DNA from: Pseudomonas leptonychotis
GTDB taxonomy: Bacteria > Pseudomonadota > Gammaproteobacteria > Pseudomonadales > Pseudomonadaceae
NCBI RefSeq assembly: GCF_004920405.1
Contig: NZ_RFLV01000003.1
Coordinates: 310,001 to 374,000 of the forward strand
Reading direction: 5' to 3'
DNA length: 64,000 nt
Shown here: positions 30,691 through 38,960 of the stretch, piece after piece
Numbering within the stretch: position 1 is the first letter of the stretch
How the letters are laid out: every line of letters starts with the position of its first letter
Position numbers and translations under genes: made by a program
The notes under the pieces: model-generated
Told to the model about the DNA's origin: nothing
What the model saw: only the letters and a program-made list of their open reading frames with translations
The model's database searches: none

Positions 30691-30849
30691 ATGGCGAAGA
30701 AAGCCAAAAACCGGCCTAACAAGGCCAAATCCCTGATTGCCCAGCCACTGTTTCGCTCACGCCAGGAAACACCCAGCAAAGGCAAAGGCAGCTACCGCCG
30801 CGAAGCCTCCCAGCAAAACTGGGAGGCTTCATACTTTCTGGCTGCTTGA
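30691..30849 (+). CDS. arfA: Alternative ribosome-rescue factor ArfA
   Basis: This small gene encodes 52 residues. It shows the ArfA core in order: AQPLFRSR (about 17-24), KGKGSYRRE (30-38) and NWEAS (43-47). ArfA enters the empty mRNA channel of stalled ribosomes and recruits RF2 when tmRNA fails. The start has GAGGA upstream. The last third of the frame contains a perfect 12-bp hairpin (30802-30830). In other proteobacteria such a hairpin makes arfA mRNA end before its stop codon, so tmRNA normally tags the product and ArfA accumulates only when tmRNA is short. That regulation is known for the family and inferred here. Confidence 0.9.
   Translation: MAKKAKNRPNKAKSLIAQPLFRSRQETPSKGKGSYRREASQQNWEASYFLAA
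30802..30840 (+). terminator. Intragenic hairpin/terminator within arfA
   Basis: GAAGCCTCCCAG (30802-30813) and CTGGGAGGCTTC (30819-30830) form a perfect 12-bp stem with loop CAAAA, followed by a T-rich ATACTTTCTG. It lies before the arfA stop (30847-30849), so termination or RNase III cutting here gives a non-stop mRNA. Confidence 0.85.
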
Positions 30850-30921
30850 AACGCCCGCTGCAGCCCGCATAACGCCTCAATCGTGCTAAGGTTACGGCCT
30901 GCAAAATGTGCCGAGACCACC

Positions 30922-32205
30922 ATGCCTTACCTGCTTATTCGGGGCCTGTCCCACAGCGCTACTGCGTGCATCCTACTGCTCTTGACGGCTTGCGCCGACG
31001 CACCCGCCCAACCGCTTGCCGCCGCGCCGATCACGGCTACCGCTGCACCCGCGAGCCCAATTGCGAGCGCCGTCCTCAGCCCCACGCCGCTACTCAGCTT
31101 TGATGAATGGCGCACGTTGCTACGCAGCGATGCCATCGCCGCCGGGATCGATGCAGACCTGTTCGACCGCACATTTGCCGGTATCACCCTTGACCCGCGG
31201 GTTGTCACCTCAGATAGCAGCCAGCCAGAGTTCACGCGTCCGGTATGGGAGTACATCGACGGCGCCGTCTCGGTTTCGCGCATCGCCCAGGGCCGCGTGC
31301 TCAAAGCACAGCACCGGCCAACGCTGAAAGCCATTCGCAGCACCTATGCCGTAGACCATGAAGTGCTGATCGCTATCTGGGGCATGGAAAGTAACTACGG
31401 CAGCAATATCGGCAGCCACAACGTGATCCGTTCCCTGGCCACCCTGGCCTATGACGGCCGCCGCCAAGTATTCTGGCGCAGCCAGTTGTTGGCCGCACTG
31501 CAGATACTGCAAGCCGGTGACGGCCCTGCGCAGGGGCTGATTGGCTCATGGGCGGGCGCCATGGGCCAAACTCAATTTATGCCGACCACCTTCAATCAGC
31601 ATGCCGTGGATTTTGATGGTGACGGCCGTCGCGACTTATGGAGCTCGCCCCCTGACGCCTTGGCCTCCGCCGCACACTACCTGCAAGCATCCGGCTGGGA
31701 AAATGGTCAACCTTGGGGCTTTGAAGTAAACCTGCCCCAGGCTTTCGACTACGCCCTGGCCGACCCGGAAGTGCGCCGCAGCGTGGCGCAATGGCGCACC
31801 CTTGGGATCAACCCAGTTAGAGCCGTCGATGCCGATGAGCAAAGCCTGGCCACACTGTTTCTACCTGCCGGCCATCGCGGCCCGGCGTTCCTGCTGCTGA
31901 ACAACTTCCGCAGCATTCTCAAATACAACAACTCCACTGCCTACGCGTTGGCCATTGGCCTACTCAGCGATGCGCTGGATGGCAATCCGGGCGTACAAGC
32001 CGCATGGCCGCGAGGCGACCGTCAACTGGGACGCAGCGAACGCATCGAACTGCAGGAACTGCTCGCCAGCAAAGGCTACGAACCTGGCCCCGCAGACGGC
32101 ATCATCGGCGCTAATACGCGCAAGGCGGTACGCGCATTCCAGCAGAGCCAAGGGCAACCTGCGGACGGCTACCCCAGCCATGATTTGTTGCTGCAACTCA
32201 GATAA
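30922..32205 (+). CDS. Lytic murein transglycosylase, MltB family with peptidoglycan-binding domain (SltB3-like)
   Basis: This 427-residue lipoprotein has lipobox LLTAC at about 24. The SLT/MltB catalytic domain has Glu in IWGMESNYGSNIG and carries GSWAGAMGQTQFMPTTF. A C-terminal peptidoglycan-binding domain (about 365-427) contains GYEPGPADGIIGANTRKAVRAFQ. It cleaves glycan strands with anhydro-muramyl ends. By domain layout and position it matches P. aeruginosa SltB3 (identity from memory). The ATG at 30922 starts the signal sequence; an upstream in-frame codon at 30883 adds 13 unlikely residues. Confidence 0.9.
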   Translation: MPYLLIRGLSHSATACILLLLTACADAPAQPLAAAPITATAAPASPIASAVLSPTPLLSFDEWRTLLRSDAIAAGIDADLFDRTFAGITLDPRVVTSDSSQPEFTRPVWEYIDGAVSVSRIAQGRVLKAQHRPTLKAIRSTYAVDHEVLIAIWGMESNYGSNIGSHNVIRSLATLAYDGRRQVFWRSQLLAALQILQAGDGPAQGLIGSWAGAMGQTQFMPTTFNQHAVDFDGDGRRDLWSSPPDALASAAHYLQASGWENGQPWGFEVNLPQAFDYALADPEVRRSVAQWRTLGINPVRAVDADEQSLATLFLPAGHRGPAFLLLNNFRSILKYNNSTAYALAIGLLSDALDGNPGVQAAWPRGDRQLGRSERIELQELLASKGYEPGPADGIIGANTRKAVRAFQQSQGQPADGYPSHDLLLQLR

Positions 32206-32359
32206 CTAACTGCGCCGCGTCCAAACCCTGCGCGCCGGCCGCTCCAACCGAGCAGCTGGAACCGCACGGCGCTCAACGGACTGCACAGTCACACCCTGTG
32301 ATAGACTGCGCGGCGGCCACAAGCCGCCTCGTCCCCCGGAGCCTCTAGCGGAGCCCAGA

Positions 32360-33418
32360 TTGCCGATGTCCGATACCTCCCCGCCTAAAACCGTTGCCAG
32401 CGGCGAAAAATTTCGCACCACTCAAGGCATCACCGCAATCAAGGACGGGCAAAAGCGCCGCGCCTCAAGCGAACCTCAGGTCTTCGAGCCCAAGCCAAAA
32501 TGGCTGCGGGTCAAGGCGCCCGGCGGCAGTCGCTTCGAAGCGGTCAAGCGCAATGTCAGCGAACACCGCCTGAGCACGGTATGCCAGGAATCCCATTGCC
32601 CGAATATGGGTGAGTGCTGGTCCAACGGCACCGCCACCATCATGCTGATGGGCTCGGTGTGTACTCGCGCCTGCCGCTTCTGCGCCGTGGATACCGGCAA
32701 CCCGAATGGCTGGTTGGATCTGGAAGAGCCGCAGAACACCGCCAAGTCGGTGGAGCTCATGGCGCTGCGCTATATCGTGCTGACCTCGGTGGATCGCGAC
32801 GACCTGGACGACGGCGGTGCTGCGCACTACGCCGCCAGCGTTCGGGCCATAAAAGAACGCACCCCGCATGTCGTGGTAGAAGCCCTGACCCCGGACTTCG
32901 ACGGCGACCTGCAGGCCATCGAGCGCGTAGTCGATTCGGGTCTTGAAGTGTTCGCGCAAAACGTTGAGACGGTTAAGCGCCTGACTCATGCCGTGCGCGA
33001 CCCGCGCGCCGGCTACGAGAAGACCCTGCGCGTACTGGAGCATGCCAAACGCCATCGCCCGGACGTGCTGACCAAGACCAGCCTGATGCTCGGTCTCGGT
33101 GAGACCGACGAAGAAATCCTGGAAACCATGGATGACCTGCGGGCCATCGGCGTGGACATCCTCACCCTTGGTCAATACCTACAACCCACGCGCAACCACT
33201 TGAAGGTCCAGCGCTGGGTCAGCCCGGAAGCGTTCAATCATTTCCGCGAGCTCGGCCTGCAAAAAGGCTTTATGGAAGTGGCCGCCGGTCCGCTGGTACG
33301 CTCCAGCTACCGCGCCGACAAGGTGTTTGAGAAGAACAACCTGGGCCTGGCTGCGCCGGTACCCGTGCCAGGCCAGCCGCTCGACAACAGCCTGATTCCG
33401 ACCCTGAATCTGAATTAA
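32360..33418 (+). CDS. lipA: Lipoyl synthase
   Basis: This 352-residue radical SAM enzyme inserts two sulfurs into protein-bound octanoyl groups. The radical SAM cluster motif CTRACRFC and the auxiliary cluster ligands [12 protein letters not shown] are both intact. The distal part has [10 protein letters not shown] and [15 protein letters not shown] 32360 has GGAG six bases upstream; ATG 32366 is an alternative. It converges on lipB, with a shared terminator between them. Confidence 0.97.
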   Translation: MPMSDTSPPKTVASGEKFRTTQGITAIKDGQKRRASSEPQVFEPKPKWLRVKAPGGSRFEAVKRNVSEHRLSTVCQESHCPNMGECWSNGTATIMLMGSVCTRACRFCAVDTGNPNGWLDLEEPQNTAKSVELMALRYIVLTSVDRDDLDDGGAAHYAASVRAIKERTPHVVVEALTPDFDGDLQAIERVVDSGLEVFAQNVETVKRLTHAVRDPRAGYEKTLRVLEHAKRHRPDVLTKTSLMLGLGETDEEILETMDDLRAIGVDILTLGQYLQPTRNHLKVQRWVSPEAFNHFRELGLQKGFMEVAAGPLVRSSYRADKVFEKNNLGLAAPVPVPGQPLDNSLIPTLNLN

Positions 33419-33427
33419 TCGGACCAT

Positions 33428-33472
33428 AAAAAAACGCCTGACCCTGGATTTACCTAGGGTCAGGCGTTTTTT
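33428..33472. terminator. Bidirectional terminator between lipA and lipB
   Basis: AACGCCTGACCCT and AGGGTCAGGCGTT form a long stem with A and T runs on the two sides, so it can end transcription from both lipA (plus) and lipB (minus). Confidence 0.92.
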
Positions 33473-33485
33473 ATTCTGCCGCTAT

Positions 33486-34139
33486 CTAACAGTCCATTAC
33501 GCCGGCCAGGGTCTGCTGTTGCGGGTAGTCCAGGTGTTTGCCCAGCTGTTCGCGCAGCCGCGCACTGACGTCGGAAATGTCTATCGACCCCTCGACCTGA
33601 TCGGCCAGCTGCGTCATGGCCATGCCGGCATAGCCACAGGGGTTGATGCGCTGGAACGGTTGCAGGTCCATGTCCACATTTAGCGCCAGGCCGTGGAAAG
33701 AACGACCATTACGGATACGCAGCCCCAGCGAGGCGATCTTCGCCCCATCCACATACACCCCGGGTGCATCGGGCTTAGCAGTGGCGTTGACGCCATAGCT
33801 GGCCAGCAGATCAATCAGGCTGCGCTCGATCCGGCTGACCAGCTCACGCACGCCAATGCCACTGCGGCGCACGTCCAGCAGCAGGTAAGCCACCAACTGG
33901 CCGGGGCCGTGGTAAGTCACCTGACCGCCGCGATCAACCTGCACCACCGGAATGTCACCCGCAAACAACACATGCTCGGCTTTGCCGGCCTGCCCCTGGG
34001 TAAAGACGGGGGAGTGTTCAAGCAGCCAGACCTCGTCTGGTGTATCCGCGCCACGCGTGTCAGTAAAGCGCTGCATCGCATGCCAGGTAGGCTCGTACTC
34101 AACCCGACCCAACTGACGAAAGCCGAGCGGCAGGCTCAT
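33486..34139 (-). CDS. lipB: Octanoyl-[ACP]:protein N-octanoyltransferase
   Basis: This 217-residue enzyme moves octanoate from ACP to lipoyl domains, supplying LipA. Family motifs visible are [35 protein letters not shown] and NPCGYAGM with the active-site Cys. The N-terminal ORDER of motifs and length are normal. The start codon overlaps the stop of the DUF493 gene by one base, suggesting coupling. Confidence 0.95.
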   Translation of the reverse strand: MSLPLGFRQLGRVEYEPTWHAMQRFTDTRGADTPDEVWLLEHSPVFTQGQAGKAEHVLFAGDIPVVQVDRGGQVTYHGPGQLVAYLLLDVRRSGIGVRELVSRIERSLIDLLASYGVNATAKPDAPGVYVDGAKIASLGLRIRNGRSFHGLALNVDMDLQPFQRINPCGYAGMAMTQLADQVEGSIDISDVSARLREQLGKHLDYPQQQTLAGVMDC

Positions 34140-34414
34140 CAGAGCACCATATGGACGATACCGGTCGCACGCAGCGCACTGTTGATATCGCGCAACTGGT
34201 CTTCACCCGTGGCGATGATATGCAATTGCACCGTGGTGTATTTGCCGTTGCTGCTTTGGCGCTCGGCCAGGGTAGTGAGATCGACCTTGGCATATTTGCT
34301 GAGGACTTCGATCACCGTGTCCTTGTAGGTTTCTCCGCTGTCGCCAACCACCTTGATCGGGTAATCGGCGCAGGGAAATTCGATCTTGTGCGTTTTAACG
34401 TCAGGTTGACTCAT
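34139..34414 (-). CDS. YbeD-family (DUF493) small protein
   Basis: This 91-residue protein contains [15 protein letters not shown] and a ferredoxin-like alpha/beta plan typical of YbeD. The family has an ACT-like fold and no settled function. It sits between dacC and lipB, exactly as ybeD does in E. coli, and overlaps lipB by one base. Confidence 0.92.
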   Translation of the reverse strand: MSQPDVKTHKIEFPCADYPIKVVGDSGETYKDTVIEVLSKYAKVDLTTLAERQSSNGKYTTVQLHIIATGEDQLRDINSALRATGIVHMVL

Positions 34415-34486
34415 GGTGGTAACGGCCTCGTAAGCCGTGGCAACAACAGCGCTCCCGCGGCCTGCAGGAGCGTGTCGGTCACGATA

Positions 34487-35662
34487 TCAGTTGAAGAGTC
34501 CAAAGAAGAACAGGCTGATGCTATCCCACAGGCGGCGGAAGAAACTACCTTCCTCGATGGCTTCCAGGGCAATCAAGTCGGCGCTGTGCACCACTTCCTC
34601 GCCCAGTTTCACCTCAACTTTACCAATCACATCACCCTGGGCAATTGGCGCAGTGAGCTGCGGGTTGAGGATCATGCCGGCTTGCAGCTTTTCCAGCTGA
34701 CCTTTGGGCAGGGTCAGGCTCAAATCAGACGCCAAACCTGCTTTAACCTGACGCACAGTGCCTTTCCAAACCTGAGCCTGAGCCAGTTCCTGGCCTTGCT
34801 TGTAGAAGGTGCGGGTTTCGAAGAAGCGGAAACCATAGGTCAGCAGCTTCTGGGTTTCAGCCGCGCGGGCCGACTCACTGACGGTGCCGAACACCGAGGT
34901 AATCATTCGCGCGCCATCACGCACAGCGGAGGCGACCAGGCAGTAACCCGCTTCCTCGGTGTGGCCGGTTTTCAGGCCATCAACAGTCTTGTCGCGCCAC
35001 AACAGCAGGTTACGGTTACCCTGCTTGATGTTGTTCCAGAGGAACTCTTTCTGCGCATAGATGGCGTAGTGTTCCTGATCTTCATTGATGATGGCGCGAG
35101 CGAGAATGGCCATGTCGTGAGCGCTGGAGTAATGCTCGGCGTGCGGCAAACCCGTGGCATTCATAAAGTGGCTGTTGCTCATGCCCAGGCGTGCAGCCGT
35201 TTCGTTCATCATGTCAGCGAATGCGTCTTCACTGCCGGCGATGTACTCAGCCAGTGCGATACTCGCGTCGTTACCCGACTGGATAATCACACCGTGCAGC
35301 AGGTCATCCACAGAAGCTTGGCTGTTGAGCGGCAGGAACATGGTCGAACCACCGGACGAAGCACCACCGGTGCGCCACGCATGCTCACTGATCGGCACCA
35401 GGTCTTGTACGCCGATCTTACCTTTGCGAATTTCCAGGGTGGCGATGTAAGCGGTCATCAGTTTGGTCAGGCTGGCCGGCGGTAGACGCTGGTCGCCGTT
35501 GTTTTCCACCAGCACCTTGCCACTGGCGGCATCCAGCAGCACATAGGATTTGGCCGCCAACTGCGGTGCAGAAGGGATCACTTGCTGATTGGCCCAGACA
35601 GCCGGTGCGCTGAGCAGAAAAAGTGACAAGAACACGCGTTGCGCAAAGCTGGTGATATTCAT
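34487..35662 (-). CDS. dacC: D-alanyl-D-alanine carboxypeptidase (PBP5/6 family)
   Basis: This 391-residue protein has a signal peptide (about 1-24, ending VWA). Its active-site motifs are SLTK (PPASLTKLMTAY), SGN (IIQSGNDASIALAEY) and KTG (DGLKTGHTEEAGY). The C-terminal beta domain ends in an amphipathic helix (FFRRLWDSISLFFFGLF) that anchors it to the membrane face. It trims the terminal D-Ala from stem peptides. The ATG at 35662 fits the signal peptide; a longer frame from 35728 does not. Its own promoter may lie in the 120 bases before rlpA. Confidence 0.95.
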   Translation of the reverse strand: MNITSFAQRVFLSLFLLSAPAVWANQQVIPSAPQLAAKSYVLLDAASGKVLVENNGDQRLPPASLTKLMTAYIATLEIRKGKIGVQDLVPISEHAWRTGGASSGGSTMFLPLNSQASVDDLLHGVIIQSGNDASIALAEYIAGSEDAFADMMNETAARLGMSNSHFMNATGLPHAEHYSSAHDMAILARAIINEDQEHYAIYAQKEFLWNNIKQGNRNLLLWRDKTVDGLKTGHTEEAGYCLVASAVRDGARMITSVFGTVSESARAAETQKLLTYGFRFFETRTFYKQGQELAQAQVWKGTVRQVKAGLASDLSLTLPKGQLEKLQAGMILNPQLTAPIAQGDVIGKVEVKLGEEVVHSADLIALEAIEEGSFFRRLWDSISLFFFGLFN

Positions 35663-35782
35663 CCGTCTCTCTAAGTTGCTGATGGTGGAACAGCCCCTAA
35701 GGGCATAGTCAGTGCGACTCCTGGCCAATCGTAAACGGACAGGGGTGCTGTTTAGTCCCGCAGAAAAGCCATAAGTGCCACG

Positions 35783-36787
35783 TCAGTCTGCCTTGACCAG
35801 GGTTGGCTCGCCGAGGTTAGCCAAGCGCACGCTGCTCTGCAGCTGCTCAGCCTCGCTTTGGCTGCTCACCGGCCCCAGACGCACGCGGTGCAAGATCTGC
35901 TGGTTGCGCACCACTGAGCTGACGAACACTGGCGCAGCCACTGTCTCGCTCAGCTTGGCCTTGAGTAGCTCCGCAGCGTCCGGATTGGCGAAGGCGGCCA
36001 CTTGGAGATACAGGCCAGAGGCTCCGACTGAAACGTTTTTTTTTGCGTCAATCTGCACGGGGAGCACCGCGGAGGCATGCTGCTGCGGTGGCGGTGAGTA
36101 CTGTTCAAACGGCTGAGCAACGGGCTGCGGTGTGGTCTGGACCTGAGCCGTCTGTTGTGGCGCTGCCAGCACCATAGGCACCGGCCGGCCCTGTTGAGCC
36201 CACCACTCGTGCGGATCAATACCTTCAACTTTAACCCGTGCGGTGCCGCTTTCGGCGTAACCCAACTTCTTGGCTGCAGCGAAGGACAGGTCGATGATTC
36301 GGTCGGAATAGAACGGCCCACGGTCATTAACCCGCAAAATGGCGGTTTTGCCGTTATCCAGGTTGGTCACTCGTACGTAGCTGGGCAGTGGCAAGGTCTT
36401 GTGCGCGGCGGTCATGCCGTACAGGTCGTACGTCTCACCGTTAGCGGTGGCCTGACCGTGGAACTTGGTGCCATACCAAGACGCGGGGCCAACCGCCTGA
36501 TAACGACGGGCATCGGGGATGGGATAGTACTGCTTGCCGAATACGGTGTAAGGGCTGGCCTTGACCGCGCCGTAGTGAGGCATCGGCACGGCATCGGGAA
36601 TCCGCGAGACGTCAACATCCCACCAGGGTGCACCATCCTTGTGTGGACGATTGAAGTCTCCCGGCCCAGAAATCGCCCCGCCCTGCTTTACCGGTGCAAC
36701 CGGTTGCGGCGCACGGGTGGACGAGCAGCTGGCCAGCAGCAGCGCCAAGCTGCCATAAGCAGCCAATTTGAATGGTAAACGCGACAT
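35783..36787 (-). CDS. rlpA: RlpA septal lytic transglycosylase with SPOR domain
   Basis: This 334-residue lipoprotein has lipobox LLASC at about 19. A double-psi beta-barrel spans about 90-190 (GPASWYGTKFHG, TANGETYDLYG, TAAHKTLPLPS, VNDRGPF). A Pro/Gln-rich linker leads to a C-terminal SPOR domain (SGLYLQVAAF to the end). In Pseudomonas, RlpA cleaves glycan strands lacking stem peptides at division sites. ATG 36787 shares one base with the mltB stop (TGATG). It is the full-length counterpart of the small protein at 2287-2658. Confidence 0.95.
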   Translation of the reverse strand: MSRLPFKLAAYGSLALLLASCSSTRAPQPVAPVKQGGAISGPGDFNRPHKDGAPWWDVDVSRIPDAVPMPHYGAVKASPYTVFGKQYYPIPDARRYQAVGPASWYGTKFHGQATANGETYDLYGMTAAHKTLPLPSYVRVTNLDNGKTAILRVNDRGPFYSDRIIDLSFAAAKKLGYAESGTARVKVEGIDPHEWWAQQGRPVPMVLAAPQQTAQVQTTPQPVAQPFEQYSPPPQQHASAVLPVQIDAKKNVSVGASGLYLQVAAFANPDAAELLKAKLSETVAAPVFVSSVVRNQQILHRVRLGPVSSQSEAEQLQSSVRLANLGEPTLVKAD

Positions 36788-37806
36788 CAATTCTTACCCC
36801 GTGCATCAACCAGCAACTCGGCCAGCTGATTGACCGCCATGGCATACATCACACTGCGATTGTAGCGGGTGATCACAAAGAAGTTGGGTTGGCCCATCCA
36901 GTACTCGGCGCCCTCGGCACCCTCCAGGCGGAAGGCCGTCACCGGTAAGTCGTCCGCCAGCGGGTCGGCACTGGTCCAGCCTAGCGCCCGCAACTCAGCC
37001 ACATTTTTCACCGGATCCAGCCCTACAGTCAGGCCTTGCTCGGCCTGCGTACCCGTGACAGTAGCGGCGCTGACCACGGGCTGCCCTGGCTGCCAGTGGT
37101 GACGCTTGAAGTAGCTGGCGACGCTGCCGATGGCATCCGCCGGATTAGTCCAAATATTGATATGGCCATCGCCGTCAAAATCTACGGCGTAAGCGCGGAA
37201 ACTGCTCGGCATAAATTGCGGCAAGCCCATGGCCCCGGCGTAGGAGCCCGTCATGCTCAATGGCTCGACCTGCTCTTCGCGGGTCAGCAGCAGAAACTCG
37301 CGCAGCTCCTTACGAAAGAATGGCGCGCGTGGCGGGTAGTCGAAGGCTAGCGTCGACAGTGCATCCATCACTCGATAGCTGCCAGTGTTACCACCGTAAA
37401 AGGTTTCCACCCCGATGATGGCCACAATCACCTGGGCTGGCACACCGTATTCGGCTTCGGCACGGGCCAGGGTCGCCTCGTGTTGCGCCCAGAACTCCAC
37501 GCCCTTACTGATGCGTTTGTCCGTAATAAAGATCGGCCGGTAGTCTTTCCACGGCTTGGCCTTCTCCGCTGGCCGCGAAATGGCATCAAGAATCGCTTGT
37601 TTACGCTCGACTTCAGCAAACATGCTGGTTAGCTGCTCGCTGGCAAAACCATAATCGCGGGTCATTTCGGTGACGAACTCAGCCACCTGCGGTGACTGCT
37701 GGTAGTCCCCGGCAGCGGCCGGCTGAACTATCCCACACACCCCGGCGATCGCCAGCCAAGGTGCAGTACGTACCATCCAACCACGCGTGCTTTGCATTAA
37801 ATTCAT
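36787..37806 (-). CDS. mltB: Lytic murein transglycosylase B (SltB1/MltB)
   Basis: This 339-residue protein has an N-terminal signal-like segment and the MltB catalytic domain, with Glu in IIGVETFYGGNTG and SYAGAMGLPQFMPSSFRAYAVDFDGDG. Unlike the paralogue at 30922-32205 it has no C-terminal peptidoglycan-binding domain and no clear lipobox. The start is uncertain: ATGs at 37833 (inside rodA), 37806 and 37797 are in frame. I chose 37806 as the first past the rodA stop, with GGGG just upstream. It belongs to the mrdA-rodA-mltB-rlpA-dacC elongasome/trimming operon. Confidence 0.93.
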   Translation of the reverse strand: MNLMQSTRGWMVRTAPWLAIAGVCGIVQPAAAGDYQQSPQVAEFVTEMTRDYGFASEQLTSMFAEVERKQAILDAISRPAEKAKPWKDYRPIFITDKRISKGVEFWAQHEATLARAEAEYGVPAQVIVAIIGVETFYGGNTGSYRVMDALSTLAFDYPPRAPFFRKELREFLLLTREEQVEPLSMTGSYAGAMGLPQFMPSSFRAYAVDFDGDGHINIWTNPADAIGSVASYFKRHHWQPGQPVVSAATVTGTQAEQGLTVGLDPVKNVAELRALGWTSADPLADDLPVTAFRLEGAEGAEYWMGQPNFFVITRYNRSVMYAMAVNQLAELLVDARGKN

Positions 37807-37814
37807 AACCCCAA

Positions 37815-38960
37815 TCAAGCTTGCGTCATCCACTTACGATGAGTGTGGATCGACATCAAAATCCCAAATCCTGCCAGTAGCGTAATCAGTGACGTGCCGC
37901 CGTAGCTGATAAATGGCAATGGCACACCCACCACGGGCAACAGGCCGCTGACCATACCGATATTGACGAATACATAAACAAAGAACGTCATCGTCAGCGC
38001 GCCGGCGAGAAGCTTACCGAACAGCGTCTGCGCTTGCACGGTAATCACCAGGCCGCGTGCGATCAACAGCATGTACACCAGCAGTAACAAACACACCCCC
38101 ACCAGGCCAAATTCCTCGGCCAAAACGGCGATGATGAAGTCGGTGTGACTCTCTGGGAGAAAATCTAAGTGCGATTGGGTGCCCTGTAACCAGCCCTTGC
38201 CCAGCACCCCGCCCGAACCGATGGCCGCCTTGGACTGGATGATGTTCCAGCCACTGCCCAACGGATCACTTTCCGGGTTGAGGAAGGTCAGCACACGCTG
38301 CTTCTGATAGTCGCGCAGCACGAATAGCCACATGCCGATGGCAATCGGCACCACAGCGGCCACAGCACTGAGAATCCAGCGCCATTGCAGGCCGGCGATA
38401 AATAACACGAAGCCGCCAGAGGCAATGATCAACAACGAGGTGCCCAGATCAGGCTGCAGCAGAATCAGCACAAAGGGCACGATGATCATCGCCAGGCTGA
38501 TACAGATGTGCTTCAGGCGAGGCGGCAAACTGCGGCTGGATAGGTACCAGGCGATGGTCGCCGGCATGATGATCTTCATAAACTCCGAAGGCTGAAAGCG
38601 AATCACCCCTGGGATATTGATCCAGCGCGTCGCCCCCATGGCGTTGTGACCCATCACATCCACGGCCACCAGCAAAGCCACACCACCGATATACGCCAGC
38701 GGCACCCAACGCGCCATAAAGCGCGGCTCGAGCTGGGCAATGATAAACATGCCGACCAAGCCGATACCGAACGAGGTCGCCTGCTTGGTCAGCAAATCGA
38801 TGTTCTTGCCGCTGGCGGAATACAGAATAAACAAGCTGCCGGTCGCCAGAATCAGCAACAGCAACAGCAAAATACCGTCGATATGCAGGCGTTGCAGCAC
38901 GCTCGCGCGTCGGCGCAGCAGGTCATCGGTGGAAAGGTTACGGTCGAAATTATTGCTCAT
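37815..38960 (-). CDS. rodA: Peptidoglycan glycosyltransferase RodA (SEDS family)
   Basis: This 381-residue protein has about ten membrane segments. SEDS motifs visible are GHNAMGATRWINIPG, FQPSEFMKI, LQPDLGTSLLI and the late GVPLPFISYGGTSLI. RodA polymerises glycan strands during elongation together with PBP2. ATG 38960 overlaps the mrdA stop by four bases (ATGA), matching the obligate RodA-PBP2 partnership. Confidence 0.96.
   Translation of the reverse strand: MSNNFDRNLSTDDLLRRRASVLQRLHIDGILLLLLLILATGSLFILYSASGKNIDLLTKQATSFGIGLVGMFIIAQLEPRFMARWVPLAYIGGVALLVAVDVMGHNAMGATRWINIPGVIRFQPSEFMKIIMPATIAWYLSSRSLPPRLKHICISLAMIIVPFVLILLQPDLGTSLLIIASGGFVLFIAGLQWRWILSAVAAVVPIAIGMWLFVLRDYQKQRVLTFLNPESDPLGSGWNIIQSKAAIGSGGVLGKGWLQGTQSHLDFLPESHTDFIIAVLAEEFGLVGVCLLLLVYMLLIARGLVITVQAQTLFGKLLAGALTMTFFVYVFVNIGMVSGLLPVVGVPLPFISYGGTSLITLLAGFGILMSIHTHRKWMTQA

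Noticed and set aside
34151..35485. 444-codon plus-strand frame opposite dacC
   Set aside because: Antisense to the DacC active-site motifs; shadow.
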